Part shown: positions 1-11,819 of the stretch, piece after piece | Layout of the letters: each line of letters begins with the position of its first letter | Numbering within the stretch: the first letter of the stretch is position 1 | From: Brevipalpus yothersi | Lineage: Eukaryota; Arthropoda; Arachnida; Trombidiformes; Tenuipalpidae | NCBI GenBank assembly: GCA_003956705.1 | Contig: QZCP01000197.1 | Location: 1-64,000, forward strand | Direction: 5' to 3' | DNA: 64,000 bases | Notes under the pieces: generated by a model | Told to the model about the DNA's origin: nothing | Seen by the model: the letters and a program-made list of their open reading frames with translations, nothing else | Database searches by the model: none | Made by a program: the position numbers and the translations under genes

Positions 1-60
<60 letters not shown>
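1..60. repeat. (GA)n microsatellite
   Basis: An uninterrupted GA dinucleotide tract fills the first 60 bases and probably continues beyond the window edge. Confidence 0.95.
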
Positions 61-66
<6 letters not shown>

Positions 67-2755
67 AAAGGTGGACATTTTTCAAACACACTTGCTCACC
101 ATGCTAGCAGATTTTGGCCCATGGCAAAAGACTAGTCTTAGGATTTTGGAGTTAGAAAGACCCATGCGGAGTAAGCGGCGGACACCGCAATGGGTTCCCG
201 ATGTGGTCAGAAAGAGAAAGAGAGAGAAGTATAGCGAGAACTTTCACTGGAACTTTTTTTCCCACTGGCCAATGGGTTTATTCATTCATTACCGATTCAT
301 TGACTGTCCCGGTGTGTGAGAGTACATATTTTTCATGGGATAGTGAAGAAGATTGACTTTGAATAGTGGTTCAGCTGAAAGTGGCGAGTTTGGGTGATGG
401 ATTCACAGAATGGCCCGTTGAAATGATTGAGTGTCTATTAGTGGATTCAGTAGGCTGAGTCGAATATTGTGGAGTGAAATTTTAGCTGCGCGTATGGTTA
501 ATAAAAGTGTATTTAAATTGGTCCAATCCATTCTCTTTTCTTACCTAATAATAATCAGTTGTCATTGAGATTGAACTAGCGCCTTTAATCAACGAACATC
601 AATCGAAAATGATCAGCTCCCAAGTAGAATATGTGAAGAGAATCATCAAATTCTCAGTATAAATATGGATCAACAGGTAGTGAGGGTCAATTGCGACAGG
701 ACGATGATCATTGACTGATTGATTGGCCCGAAAAGGGAGCGATTGTAAAAGAATTGTTGGTCAAAAAAATGTATTTTTCATGATGATGACCACATTACAG
801 GGGCCAATATTTTCGGCAAACGATGAAGTTGATTGAGAGAGCGAGCAAGAACAAGATGAAAATGAGAAGCGAATCGAAAAAATTATAGTTTGAATGATGA
901 CTCAATTGTAGTGAGTTTTTTCAGGGCTTTTCTAAAAAGTTCTGTCATGATAGTAGAATTTGGGATTTCATGATCATCTTTCCTACCTAAACACGCGCGT
1001 TCTCAAATTGGACACTCTATTTGATCATCTCTCTTTCGCTTGTTTGTCTCTCAATTGTTCCAAGTTGAAGTGAAAATATAGCGTGAAATCGTGTGAACTG
1101 AGTTCTAATAAGTGTGATTTGATGGATTCTCTTTTTCAAGAATGATCAACGAGAAGAACATTTGCTGCTGAATAACCAGCCGACTAACTAACTAACTAAC
1201 TAACCAAATGAATACTGAATCGCAAATAGACAGGCCATCAGTCATCGGATTTAACTGACTCACTGATCTTTTTTGGCACGCCAATCTGGGGCTAATAATT
1301 TGAAAGTAAAGCAAACTTTGTTTCAAAATCAGTAAACCAAAATGAAGGAGCTGGGTTTCTAATGTTTTTTTCGGCAACTTGATGACTATTTAGAATTGTT
1401 TCCTCAAGTCAAAACTGTTCTTTCAATAATGAGCCTTCGATCAAGAAGACTGATCATTTTCATTCGGACTTAATTGTAATTTTGAAAAGCTTTCTTGAAC
1501 GTTGAGAGTAAAACATTATATTCTCTTCATCTCAGTTCAGAGGCATTCAGATATAATAGAGCTTCGAGGTTTACCATAAAATCAGAAAAAAAGATGAGTT
1601 AGTAAAGAAATAGAGGTGCTAAAAGCTGAAATACTCAATGTTCGGAGCTGAATACATCCTAAATGACTCAAAACTCTCAATTTCTATGGATTTTGTGAGA
1701 TTTCCATGGAAAATCATCGTTTGAGAAGTTTTTAAACGAATATAACGAGCAAAAAAAGTCCAGACTCCGTGAAATGGAGAGAACCTTATGGAAAATAGAT
1801 TCATTCATCGATTCTTATAATTTACATCAAAGCTAAACATACATGAGAAGTTCGGACTTCGTAGAAAACATGGGAATCGGTGATCTTTTCATCAGTTTCG
1901 ATTTTTTACATCTAACTTCAGTGTGGAGTTAGATACTTTAATACTCAGTTGATGAAAAAACTGAAAAATAAGCCCGCAAAGGGAAAGGTATCTGAGAAGC
2001 TCATGGTGTTTTGCTGTACTCAACTTCACGGTTTAGCTACCGAAATCACTGAGTTTATTGCCTTTACATACTGTATAAACGTTTTTTCTCCTTTTTCACG
2101 AGGTCCGAACTTCTTTTTCTTTTCTTCGAAATTCGATCTTAGATATAAAAAGAATAAAGCGTTTGATGAGCATCTATTGTTTAATAAACTCTAGAATCGG
2201 TTTATTGAGGCCTTTACCTTCCAGTACCTCGAAGTTTGGATTTATTTAGCCATTTTTTGAGATAAGTTTTGCTTTCGGTATTTCTACGCGATAGAAATCA
2301 TTCTTCTACAATTGGAAATGAGCCCAACGAAAATTAATTACATTTGATGCATGAACAGTACAATTGAAGAGGTAACAAAACTTCAGTTTGGAATTTTCTT
2401 AAAACTCAAAAAACTCACAAAATCTTCATCAAACTCACTGAAAATTGTCAATCTCTGATTCTTAGGGTCAAAGAAGAACTTGGCGACCCAGAAAGGAATA
2501 AATTCATCATAAAATTCACATATTCAGACAAATTCGAATAGTGAAGAGTTTCATCTTCTCGAGTTGAGAAGACTAGCGGATTCAATTGTTAATTGCAGTT
2601 GATTAGCCAATAAAGCTAATTGTTTTGAATTCATTGGACAATATAGTGAAGCAATTCATTCTTTATTACCGAAAATGGTTCGAAAATTGAATCTATTTAG
2701 GAAAATTGTCAGTTTTTGGATACGTTGATGAATGATGCATGAGGTAATAGTTATT
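61..2755. other. Non-coding stretch, no supported gene
   Basis: About 2.7 kb with only short chance reading frames, many stops in all frames and no recognisable protein. The left part lies next to a GA tract. The right end is the 3' flank of the SMYD4-like gene. I see no RNA gene or mobile element in it. Confidence 0.6.
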
Positions 2756-4863
2756 TCAAATTTCAAACCTAGTGAGAATTTTTTTAGCCTCTTCTGATGA
2801 CTTTGGGAACAATTTAAAACAAAGACTCTTGATTCGATCACAAATCGTTAGATATTCTGAACTATCTTCTCCATAACATGATTGATTCTGGTGACAATAC
2901 AAAACCACAAGAAGAGCATTCAGAACATTCATGTCGATCGGTTCGAAGCATGCTTCTACATTTTCGAGTAGCTTTAAACTTAGAGGAACCATTTTGTCTC
3001 TTTTTTCTAATTTTATCCAACAGTATAGTAATTTTCGGATGAGCTTAGCCATTTCTTGATGGGTTTTGTACAAAATTCTAGAAAGTACAATATAACTTTC
3101 TTGCAAAGTTTTCTCAAGTAGTCGTAGCCGAATATCATCGGTTCCTATTTCTTTTTCATCGATTTGTACAAGTTTGATGCATGGATCAGCTTCGAATAGA
3201 ATTTTTTCCACATCTATATGATCTTTTTTGCCACAATCCAGACAGACTATGGTCGCATCACATACCACTGGACCTTCACACTCGGGACACAAAAAAGCCT
3301 TATTCAAAGGTTGCATATTGGTTGAACAAGCTTCACATGTACACGAAAAGAAGTAAGATTCTTGAAGTAATTTTTGTCTCAGTGATTTGACCTGATATCG
3401 ATAGTGTACACCATAGGCATTTGTAATTTCTTGACCACTTTCTATTGGGCTCAATGATTGCATTGTTAGTATGTGGCCATCGAAGTAAGTAATCCAACAG
3501 TTTGGCTTACAGCTGTGATTGATGAAACGAAATTTGAGGAATAGTCCACAACCGATTTCTTTTTCACTAACTTCCGGTAGAGATGGATCCATTGATGATG
3601 GACCGACTGATCGATGTTGGATGGCGATAGCATTGACTTGGATTTGACGAAAATGTTTCACCAAAATCGTTTGGATATCGAACAAATCTTGATCGACAAA
3701 TGTGTGTCCAACGATTTCCATTAGAAAGGCCACAATTTTCAGTGTGAACAGTCTATAATCGTTACCATCTTCCGGATGTTCTACCAGAGAATATATTTCA
3801 GGATATTCAATCTTTTCGGGACTAGTGTTAAATAGGAACGCATTTTGTTGCTCAATAGATGTGCTCTGGGTATTTTTGTCGGAACTTTTGCCAAAACTTG
3901 TACAGAAATTCCGATGATGACTAAGGCATGTGTTGATACCGTATTTAAGTAATATTTTCACTGCCATTCTGGGCGAATAGTGGAAGTGTTCCGAAAATTG
4001 AAAAAAATCAAGGTACTTACACTCATGCGAGTGATACTGTTCCCATGCGGTATCAGAGCATTTTTTATCACAGAAAACAATCTGATTACAGCCTCTACAT
4101 GGATATGGCTGATATTGTACCGGACACAGGCAATGGTAACAGTGATTAAGAAAATTATCGGGTGAAAGTGAGCAAACGACCGCCTGGTCAACCAAAATTT
4201 GGCTATCAATTGGAATATTTTCATCGGCAATCAATCCACGACCTTTATCATTTAGATCAGCCACCAAAATTTTCGGATGAACGTGAAATCTATTCACTGG
4301 ATGAGTTTCTTCTTCTTCCACCTCAGTATTCTGATTCTGATTTGTTATCGGTTCTGATGATGCTGTCGCTTGTTGAGTGGATGAATTGGAAATTGATGGA
4401 GATAATTCTTCGAGCTTTTTTTTGCACATCATCTGTTTCTGGATAAGTTTTTCCGCTGATTCCAATGGATAACCATAGGCAAATGCTCTCTCAATATCTG
4501 ATAGACATTCATTGTAACGAGCCAAATGAAATAATGCTGTAGCTCGATTGGCCAATGAATAAAAGAGCTCTTTTGAACCGGAAGGAGAAGTTGAAAGACT
4601 CTGTCATGTGTGTGATAACAGTGTGAATGTGTGTGTGATTGGAATGCAATTTTGAATACCGTTGAAATTATTGAACATACCTTGTTATAATACTTCAATG
4701 ATTCCTCATATTTGCCTCTACAGAAGCAATTGTTTCCATTTTTTCTCAATTCTAATGATCTTTGTGAAGATTTAGCATACTTACTGGTATCCAATTGACG
4801 TAGATGTGATCTGAACTGATCAATCACTATTTTTTGCATCGCAACATCTCGAATTGCATCCAT
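2756..4863 (-). CDS. SMYD4: SMYD4-like SET and MYND domain protein
   Basis: Probable protein-lysine methyltransferase. Two exons, 4863-4681 and 4600-2756, join in frame across an 80-bp intron (donor AAG|GTATGT, acceptor ACAG) to give about 675 residues; human SMYD4 is about 800. The N-terminal part, split by the intron, is TPR-like (KYEESLKYYNK, then ANRATALFHLARYNECLSD), which is the mark of SMYD4 within the SMYD family. A MYND zinc finger follows at about residues 215-253 with the Cys/His ladder (CYHC..., CRGC, CDKKC, HSHEC). The split SET domain ends with the NHSCKPNC motif near residue 422 and a post-SET CTCEAC cluster. The first in-frame ATG after an upstream stop is at 4863, but an additional 5' exon cannot be excluded. 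The family acts on histone or cytosolic targets; the substrate here is unknown. Confidence 0.88.
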
Positions 4864-6091
4864 TCTTCGAATCAACTGGTCACATGAATTCAATTGAAAC
4901 AAATGTTTATTACGAATTGACGATTATCTCATGGTTCACATTGAGAGAAACCGAAACTGATTGCAATATGTTTACTAGACTTTTATAAATAGTATTCACA
5001 ATTTTTCGTGTGTAAGTAAATTTCCTGGCTGTGCTTGGAAGCTCAGGAAACTCTCTTTCTGTTTCTCTCTCTCTCTCATGACTAAAATAGATGACTTTGA
5101 CTACCGTTGATTATTATCTCCCAAAATTCTTACCATGCTTTCTCTCAGCGTATTTTAGACCAAGAATAATATCAGTTCACACGAGGAAAGCTCACCTAAC
5201 CACGTGTGAAAAGATAAAATAAGAAACTTTCCATGATACCGTTACTCAATGATTTCGATTATATAAGAGAAGAAGAATTGAATCATTGATACATGATGAA
5301 TTCAATGTCACGATAGCTGTTCACTGAGGACGTTGATGTGCTATAGCATGAGCGAAATCAGTCCAACTCATACATGTTGAAACAATTTGTCTTTCCTCAA
5401 TTCAATTTTGATGAAGTTTTTTTCAATTTTTGATCACTGAAAGCGTGAAAAATATCATCATCAAAGTGATGGAAAAAGTGTGAGAATGGGAAGAAACAAG
5501 AAAATGATCATGAATAAGGGTGATCACAATCAGGTAATAATGGTAATATAATAATAATAGTAATAATAATAGTAATAATCAGAAGGAAAGACAGAGGCAA
5601 ATCAGGCCATTTTCAAGGCTTGAGATTACTTTTTCATATTATTGAGTTTTGGGCACACAAAAAGGTATCCAAAAAATCAAGAGAAAAAGAGGTGTGTTTG
5701 AACCATATAAAGGTAAATCATGAAATTAATGAAGCTCCCATCTTTTTCCATTAGCTGAAAGATATTCGAAAATTTTTTCTACATAATCCACCGAAAGATG
5801 ATGATGGTGAAAGAAGAAGTGAGAAAGATGGAAGAGAAGATGAGAAAATTCTTTATTCCCGCGTAGCCAGCACCTTTGGGGCAATCATGGGATGCTGGAA
5901 GGTAAGCAAATCATTGGCAAGGTGGTAAGACATACCTTCTCCTCCTCCTTACATAATCGATTCATGAGCTCAAAATTTTCCTTTTTCTCAGTCATCGTGA
6001 GCGTTGAGTGTGAAGCGGCCACATCGGTGATGTGTATCAAGTTTATACGAAGACGATAGATGGATAGATAGTGGATAGTTTTTTGGATAAA

Positions 6092-6152
<61 letters not shown>

Positions 6153-7677
6153 TGCTTCGATTTAGGGTGGACAGAATATGATAGATGGTTTGTGTGTGTG
6201 TATCTTCTTTGTTTGCTTGCCTTTGATGATGATGAAAATTTTTCATCTTCACCCTTCGAGTGTGCACCTCGTACTGTGTACCCACCATGTAATCAGTAGA
6301 AGAAATTTTCACAATTAATAAGCAGATTATGATCGTAAACAGTAAATAATCAAAGTGAATAGATAGAGAGGAGGAAAGGTAACACCATCTTATTATCGAT
6401 TCATTGTTTTATTGCTTGTGGCTGAATTCATTGAATATTCATTGCCCACAGTCTCGAGTTGAGTGTTGTAGAAGTTAATGAATTGGCCGTCAAGTGTAAA
6501 AAAAGAAGAAATGGGATAGGCATTGGATTGCCCGGTTGATAATGCTCGATTCTATGAACAGGTTCTCATTTAGTGTTACGATTAATTTTGAAGCCATGAT
6601 TTTCATTGAAAAATCAACCACAGAAAAGCTCAATCATGGTAAGTCATGGTAAGTCAGAGCAAAGGTGATAATGAAGTTAAAGCTTGATGGCGATCAAAAG
6701 GATGGGCAATAAGAAAAAAAGAGAGAGGCTCTGTATTCGTTGTGGAAGCTATTTTCGCATGCTCTGAGGCCGGATCTTGGCCACCGGTCATAAGCCTGTA
6801 AGGCTAACTGGAAGGCAGTCAGCTTGATTAACTGAGTACATTGGGTCGGGTGAAAATGATGGTGGTGCTGATGGTGACCTGGCTGATGATAAAAGAAAGG
6901 ATGAAGGGGGAGAAAGAGAGAGGAAAAAAGAATGTTGGTGATGATTTCGATAGATTATCTTACTCCAGCATGCCGGCAAACAGGCCATCGATGGTATCTG
7001 GAAATGGAATATCACTTGGGAGTGATGAGAATGGCTGCACTGGAGTCTGGTGTAAATTTTCTTCACTCTATCCATTAGAGTACTTGGTTTGCATAAAATT
7101 TCTTTTCTCTTTTATTCTTCTCAACCTCAATCATGACCACTTCATCATCAAGGGAACTGGCGTGTCAGATAGTAGTTTAACGATAGGTGAAACGGAAGAA
7201 CAAGTGATGAAGAGAGAGAGAGAGAGAGAGAGAGAAAAAAGTTTACCTTTAGGCTGATTCTGATGATACTTTGGTGCCTTTGAGACCAAATGTTACGAGC
7301 AATTCCTCAATAATTGTGACTCAATTGAAAGGAGAGAGAGAGAGAAAGACGGCAAATCGAATCTCAAAGGAAAAGTTGATGAAAGAGCGCTCTGATGTCT
7401 AAAAGATGAAGAAAGTCTGAGAATCATCATTAGTTCATGAGAATACATTAAAACTAGGAATGGAAGCTCACGCTTTGAATAGTTAAATAGTTAGATGAAT
7501 TGTTAATTCTTGCATTTCGTAAAATTAAACAGGTAAATTTGAGAATATAGAGACTAATTTTCAATTGTCTGATGAGACTTTTAATTCAAATAATAATAAT
7601 AAAAAAAAGAGAGAGAAAGAGAGTTACTTTGGTCTAACGCATTGCTTTCGAATGCTTTTGATCAGGTGGGGATGCGT
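4864..7677. other. Intergenic region, microsatellite-rich
   Basis: About 2.8 kb between two leftward genes, holding the promoter side of the SMYD4-like gene. It contains a TAATAATAG-type AT-rich stretch near 5548-5580, a long GA tract at 6097-6149 and shorter GA tracts near 7210 and 7333. Open frames here are driven by the repeats or are short, and I support none as genes. Confidence 0.6.
6097..6149. repeat. (GA)n microsatellite
   Basis: About 26 uninterrupted GA units. The opposite strand encodes a Ser-Leu repeat frame that is an artefact of the repeat. Confidence 0.95.
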
Positions 7678-8988
7678 TTAGGAGCGCTTTTCATGAACAC
7701 GAGATAGAAATTGATCGACATTCATATTTTTGAGCAATTCAGTATCCATAACATTCGATTGATTACTATGGGATTCATCAGTATTTTGAGATCGTCTAGC
7801 TTTACTATTATTACTATTATTACTATTATTACTATTATTACTAGTACTACTGTCGAATCTTCGATTCAAATTAACTCGAGCACTCGGATAGAGAGGATTT
7901 TTTTGATTAGTACGACTTGAAGCGGTGGTTTGGTTTCCTTGGCCAACGACTTGTTCAATTGTGGTAACAGACGAAGAGCTTGTTTGGGGAAGCGCTTTCC
8001 TGATTGGAGGCGGAGGTTTAACTACCAAAGCATTTGAATCATTTAACTTGCGTTTGAGACCATGAATATTGGATCTTTCTAGGCGATCAACGTTGATTCG
8101 CTTGTGTCTAAGAAGTTTTGTTGGATTACTCGTGGCGATCTGAGGTACAGGAGTAGCAGATGCAATCGCTTGAGATGCAGTTGTAGTGATGACATAGGTA
8201 CAATTTCCTGATTTGACATGCAACGGCAACGTTGGATTGCTTACGATAGCCGTTTTGGTAGCTTTAACAGTGCTTGACTGAGAATTAAGAGTCATATTAA
8301 AATCTAATACAGGAGATGATAAAGGTGATTGAGATAGTGTGAAATGTTCATCATTAATACAAGATTCAATAGCAGCAGATAATGGTGATGATCCTATGCT
8401 TCCTTTCTTTACAGGGGTCCTGAGATCTTTCATGAGATCACGGACAACATCTGTCCGCTTGGGTGTGGATAGTGGTGATCGGAAATGATTATTTTTTGGA
8501 GTATTCAATGAGGTTGGAGAAAAAGAGATTGGTGATGAGGTAGGACCAAGAAAATCTCTTTTCGAACAGCAATGATTAAGAACATCAGTGAAAACAGGAT
8601 CATTCTCCAGGCCATTCAGTATATCTTGTAAAGCAGTATCTGGAAGCTGAACTTCGTTAATTTCTTCAATGGATGCTCTCTCAGGGCTACTTGAATCCAT
8701 AACATGATGGCGACTTTGATCTTCCGGTTGTGAAGGTGGTGAAAGAATTAGTTCACTACTTCCTTCCTCTGGCATATTTTCCCGATTAAACACTTTGTTT
8801 ATAGAATTGGCTAGCTTCTCATGAAGAGCAGGATAATGAAGCAGCTCTTCGGCAATTGTGGTGGATGATTGTAGTCTATACATATTCTCGATTGCTTCAT
8901 ACAATCGTAATAACGCTTCACGCGTCATACCTTGATGATACCATTGATGCATTATGGTAAATTGTTCAATACTAAACTTATCATCCAT
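7678..8988 (-). CDS. Unassigned Ser/Asn-rich protein with HNF1-N-like start
   Basis: A single 436-codon open frame with an ATG in good context (AAG ATG G). The first ~40 residues (MDDKFSIEQFTIMHQ..., then QGMTREALLRLYEAIE) resemble the N-terminal dimerisation-type segment of HNF1/HMBOX1 proteins, which have a FTIEQ-like start and a GMTK..IL.ALE-like helix. No homeodomain follows. The rest is low-complexity: many SP and TP sites (residues about 150-230, candidate CDK/MAPK sites), a proline run PPPPIRK, and a (N-N-S) repeat encoded by TAT/ATT-rich DNA near 7800-7840. A short predicted helix (TELLKNMNVDQFLSRVHEK) ends the protein. It is probably nuclear. The family resemblance is inference from a short segment, so no gene name is given. 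Confidence 0.6.
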   Translation of the reverse strand: MDDKFSIEQFTIMHQWYHQGMTREALLRLYEAIENMYRLQSSTTIAEELLHYPALHEKLANSINKVFNRENMPEEGSSELILSPPSQPEDQSRHHVMDSSSPERASIEEINEVQLPDTALQDILNGLENDPVFTDVLNHCCSKRDFLGPTSSPISFSPTSLNTPKNNHFRSPLSTPKRTDVVRDLMKDLRTPVKKGSIGSSPLSAAIESCINDEHFTLSQSPLSSPVLDFNMTLNSQSSTVKATKTAIVSNPTLPLHVKSGNCTYVITTTASQAIASATPVPQIATSNPTKLLRHKRINVDRLERSNIHGLKRKLNDSNALVVKPPPPIRKALPQTSSSSVTTIEQVVGQGNQTTASSRTNQKNPLYPSARVNLNRRFDSSTSNNSNNSNNSNNSKARRSQNTDESHSNQSNVMDTELLKNMNVDQFLSRVHEKRS

Positions 8989-10908
8989 CTTGATGGCTAG
9001 GGTATTGATTAGAGAGGGAAATCAGATCTCACCAAACACTTTTCGGAAATAAGAAGAAGGTCAGCTATAAACACTTTCTTCTCCTATTGATGATTGATGT
9101 GTGTGTGTTGAACAAAATCAATTATCACTTGTTGTCGCTACAAAATACAAGGGAACAAAAAGTAGAAAGGAAACAGATTAATAATGATCAAAAAAAATCA
9201 GCCACACCAAAAGAAAAAGGACCCCCAAAATAAATTACAATCAACAAGACCAATAATGTAAACAAAGGCTTTTCAATGAACACTCTTCACAAGCACAATG
9301 TTAAAGCTGTATATTCGCGCTCAAACCTCTCTCACAACAGATGTGCTGCCTTGTATTCAATGTGGCGCTGCTCTTTGGCAGCCAAATTCTAGCCAAATAT
9401 TGGAACGATTTACGATTCATGAAAATCGTTTTGATTTTGGAAAAAAACGATTTTCGATGATGTTGGAGAAAAATTTCCACCAAAAAATTTGCTATTTCAT
9501 AAAAACATAGAACTTATACACACTTCTTCTCACTTAACCCTTTCCATCTTTGTCATCATCATCATCAGCATTGAATATATCGCATCATTTCACAGTCAAC
9601 TCATCCATCACACAAACAGCACTACAACTACTAATACTAGTTAATACCAATGTGCAAAAATAAAGATTCTCCTTCAATCATCAACATTCTTGACTAATCT
9701 TCACATTCCATACACACAAAAATTATCAACATCTCTCTCTCTCTCTCCTTCTCCCTAGTTTCATGAACTTCTATTGCAATACGATTTTCATGCAAACTTG
9801 AAATTCGAATCTCTCTTCTTACAATCGAGAGAGAAGAACTTTTCTTTTTCTTGGCAACATTTCAAATGAACCGCCCAAAAAAGGTTGAAATTTAATCAAT
9901 TGTCAACTAGTGTCATCTGTTGGCTAACTAGTTTTTGCTTTGCTTTGCTTTGCTTGCTTCGGCTTTTGAAAGCTTGTTGAATGTTGTGTTCAATTGAATC
10001 TTGTTTTTGCTTCTCTTGCTTCATGAATTTGTGTGTGTTATGATGTTTGGGAGAGTGTTTCAATCAAATGAATTTCCGAGTGATGATGAAATGGTATGTG
10101 TGTAATGATTTTGAATAATTTGATTGGTTGGGCCTTCTGATATATCAGATGGTTAGTTTAGTGTTCAATTTTGTTGATTAATCATCATCAAACATTACAC
10201 ATTATATATACATTTATTAATATATATATATATATCATCGAATTTTGTCTCGCTCTCTGTCTCTCTCTCTCTCTCCTTTTTCCCTTTAATCAACTGTGTT
10301 CATCTCTCTTCACTCCTCTCATTTTTTGCTTTCGTGATAACATTCATACACACACAAAAAAACACAGTCTCTCCCATACATACACACACACACACACACA
10401 CACAATCCGGTCCAACACCATCGACGTGATCAAAAAAATATATACAGTAGTGTTAACACATCACATATATATATATATGTATACTTTTTTCCACAATTAA
10501 TTGTTTGCATGGAGATATCTTCTTCATGCTCACTCCAATCACACTGACACTGTCTTCTTGATCATTCTCTCTGTCTGTCTCTCTCTCTCCCACACTTTTG
10601 ATTATTCTTCTGATTGCTCACCCTTTTACATAATATTATTCATCATCATCCTTATGTGCTCGATACAATCGCAAACAGTATCCATCAACCAATAAGGATC
10701 ATTCACAATTATTCTCTTTCCCTTCTACTACTGTCTATTCATTTTTGTCAACAAATCATCTCTCCGCATCCCTGGAAAAGCATAGCAGCTCTTCTTTGAA
10801 CACATTGACTTTATTCTTCTTCTTCTTCTTCGTCTTCGACTTCTTCCTCTTACTGTCACCTTGTATTGTGGAGTTGAAAACACTTGATTCACACAATTGT
10901 TGTCGCCC
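8989..10908. other. Divergent intergenic/promoter region
   Basis: About 1.9 kb between the leftward gene ending at 8988 and the rightward gene starting near 10909, so it should hold both promoters and 5' UTRs. It has TTTGC repeats near 9936-9955, short CT and CA runs (10257-10274, 10381-10403) and a CATCTGTTGG element at 9914-9923 that recurs near other 5' ends in this window. Frames at 10171-10800 are pyrimidine-rich and are not supported as genes. Confidence 0.55.
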
Positions 10909-11517
10909 ATGTCGACCATGGACAAAATTAATCAATGGACCAGACGAATGAATCGTAAGAAAGATGGTATCAGTGGTATTGCCGCCTCTGGTGGCTCTGA
11001 TAATGTGAAAAGTGATGCTGAACAACGAAATTTGAAACAAAAATTAATCCGGTTACTTCGTAAATCGAAAGCTATTCCACCTTCGGCTGCTGAGGCTATC
11101 GTATCTGATGAAGACTTAAAGTCAGCACTTGATTCAGTTTCGAATGAAAGTGAAATTAAAGAGCTATTTGATGGAAGCGATATTGGTGATTGGAGTGATT
11201 CTGGACCAGAGATAGACGATATTAGTATATCCTCAACCCCTAAACCAAGTTTAAAGCCTTATTTTTCAACACTGACCCTCGAAGGACAAAGTTCCGGTGG
11301 TGGGGGAGGTGGAGGTGGTATTGGTGCAGAAGCCAATAATGGTACTCATGAAACCAACTCTTGGACGCATCGATTACAGCCTCCTTCCATTGAAGCGTCT
11401 AGTGAAACAAGCCATCATCCAACCATCACCGGATATCATCATCATTTGATAAGTGTTCCTGGTAAGATTGATGTTAATAAAGCCAATCGTGGACAAGCTT
11501 TCTGTCGTCAACACTAG
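10909..11517 (+). CDS. Unassigned Ser/Gly/Asp-rich protein
   Basis: Open frame of about 202 codons. ATG codons lie at 10909 and, with the better context (ACC ATG G), at 10918. The start is basic (INQWTRRMNRKKDG). A charged helical segment follows (EQRNLKQKLIRLLRKSKA), then an acidic stretch (FDGSDIGDWSDSGPEIDD), a run of eight glycines and a His-rich tail. I do not recognise the family. A good donor motif, G|GTAAGATT at 11462, lies just before the last 18 codons, so the real protein may be spliced there and continue in an exon I cannot identify. Downstream sequence on this strand is antisense to GTF2H4. Codon pattern and low stop density support a real coding exon. Confidence 0.5.
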   Translation: MSTMDKINQWTRRMNRKKDGISGIAASGGSDNVKSDAEQRNLKQKLIRLLRKSKAIPPSAAEAIVSDEDLKSALDSVSNESEIKELFDGSDIGDWSDSGPEIDDISISSTPKPSLKPYFSTLTLEGQSSGGGGGGGGIGAEANNGTHETNSWTHRLQPPSIEASSETSHHPTITGYHHHLISVPGKIDVNKANRGQAFCRQH

Positions 11518-11819
11518 CGATCATTGATATTTTGATGTTTGGAAAAAACAAAGAATCCTAATCGTAACTCATTCTTCTCTCTTATCTGATGGTCTTCACA
11601 ACTTCTACTTCTACTTTTGCCACGAAAACGGCCACACTCACCCATCCCACAAATTCATTCACCTATATCATAGCTGAAAGTGAGTGAAATGGTTGACATC
11701 ACGAGAAAGCGTATGGTGCTCTAAAGTTTTATTAAAAAGGAACAATTCAAGCTCAAGAATGTAATGTATAATGAGTTGAACGAGCTAATTCGTATGATAG
11801 AAGAAAAAAAATTTGTGTA

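Noticed and set aside
71..319. 82-codon frame next to the left GA tract
   Set aside because: It starts at GTG, has no family signal and no splice context; the upper strand is Arg/Lys-rich by composition.
3181..4446. Several plus-strand frames antisense to the SMYD4-like gene
   Set aside because: They are shadows of the conserved minus-strand coding sequence.
6043..6312. Ser-Leu repeat protein frame; similar frames at 33860-34241, 38591-38785, 44299-44721 and 45363-45745
   Set aside because: These are translations of GA/CT microsatellites, open only because the dinucleotide repeat has no stops.
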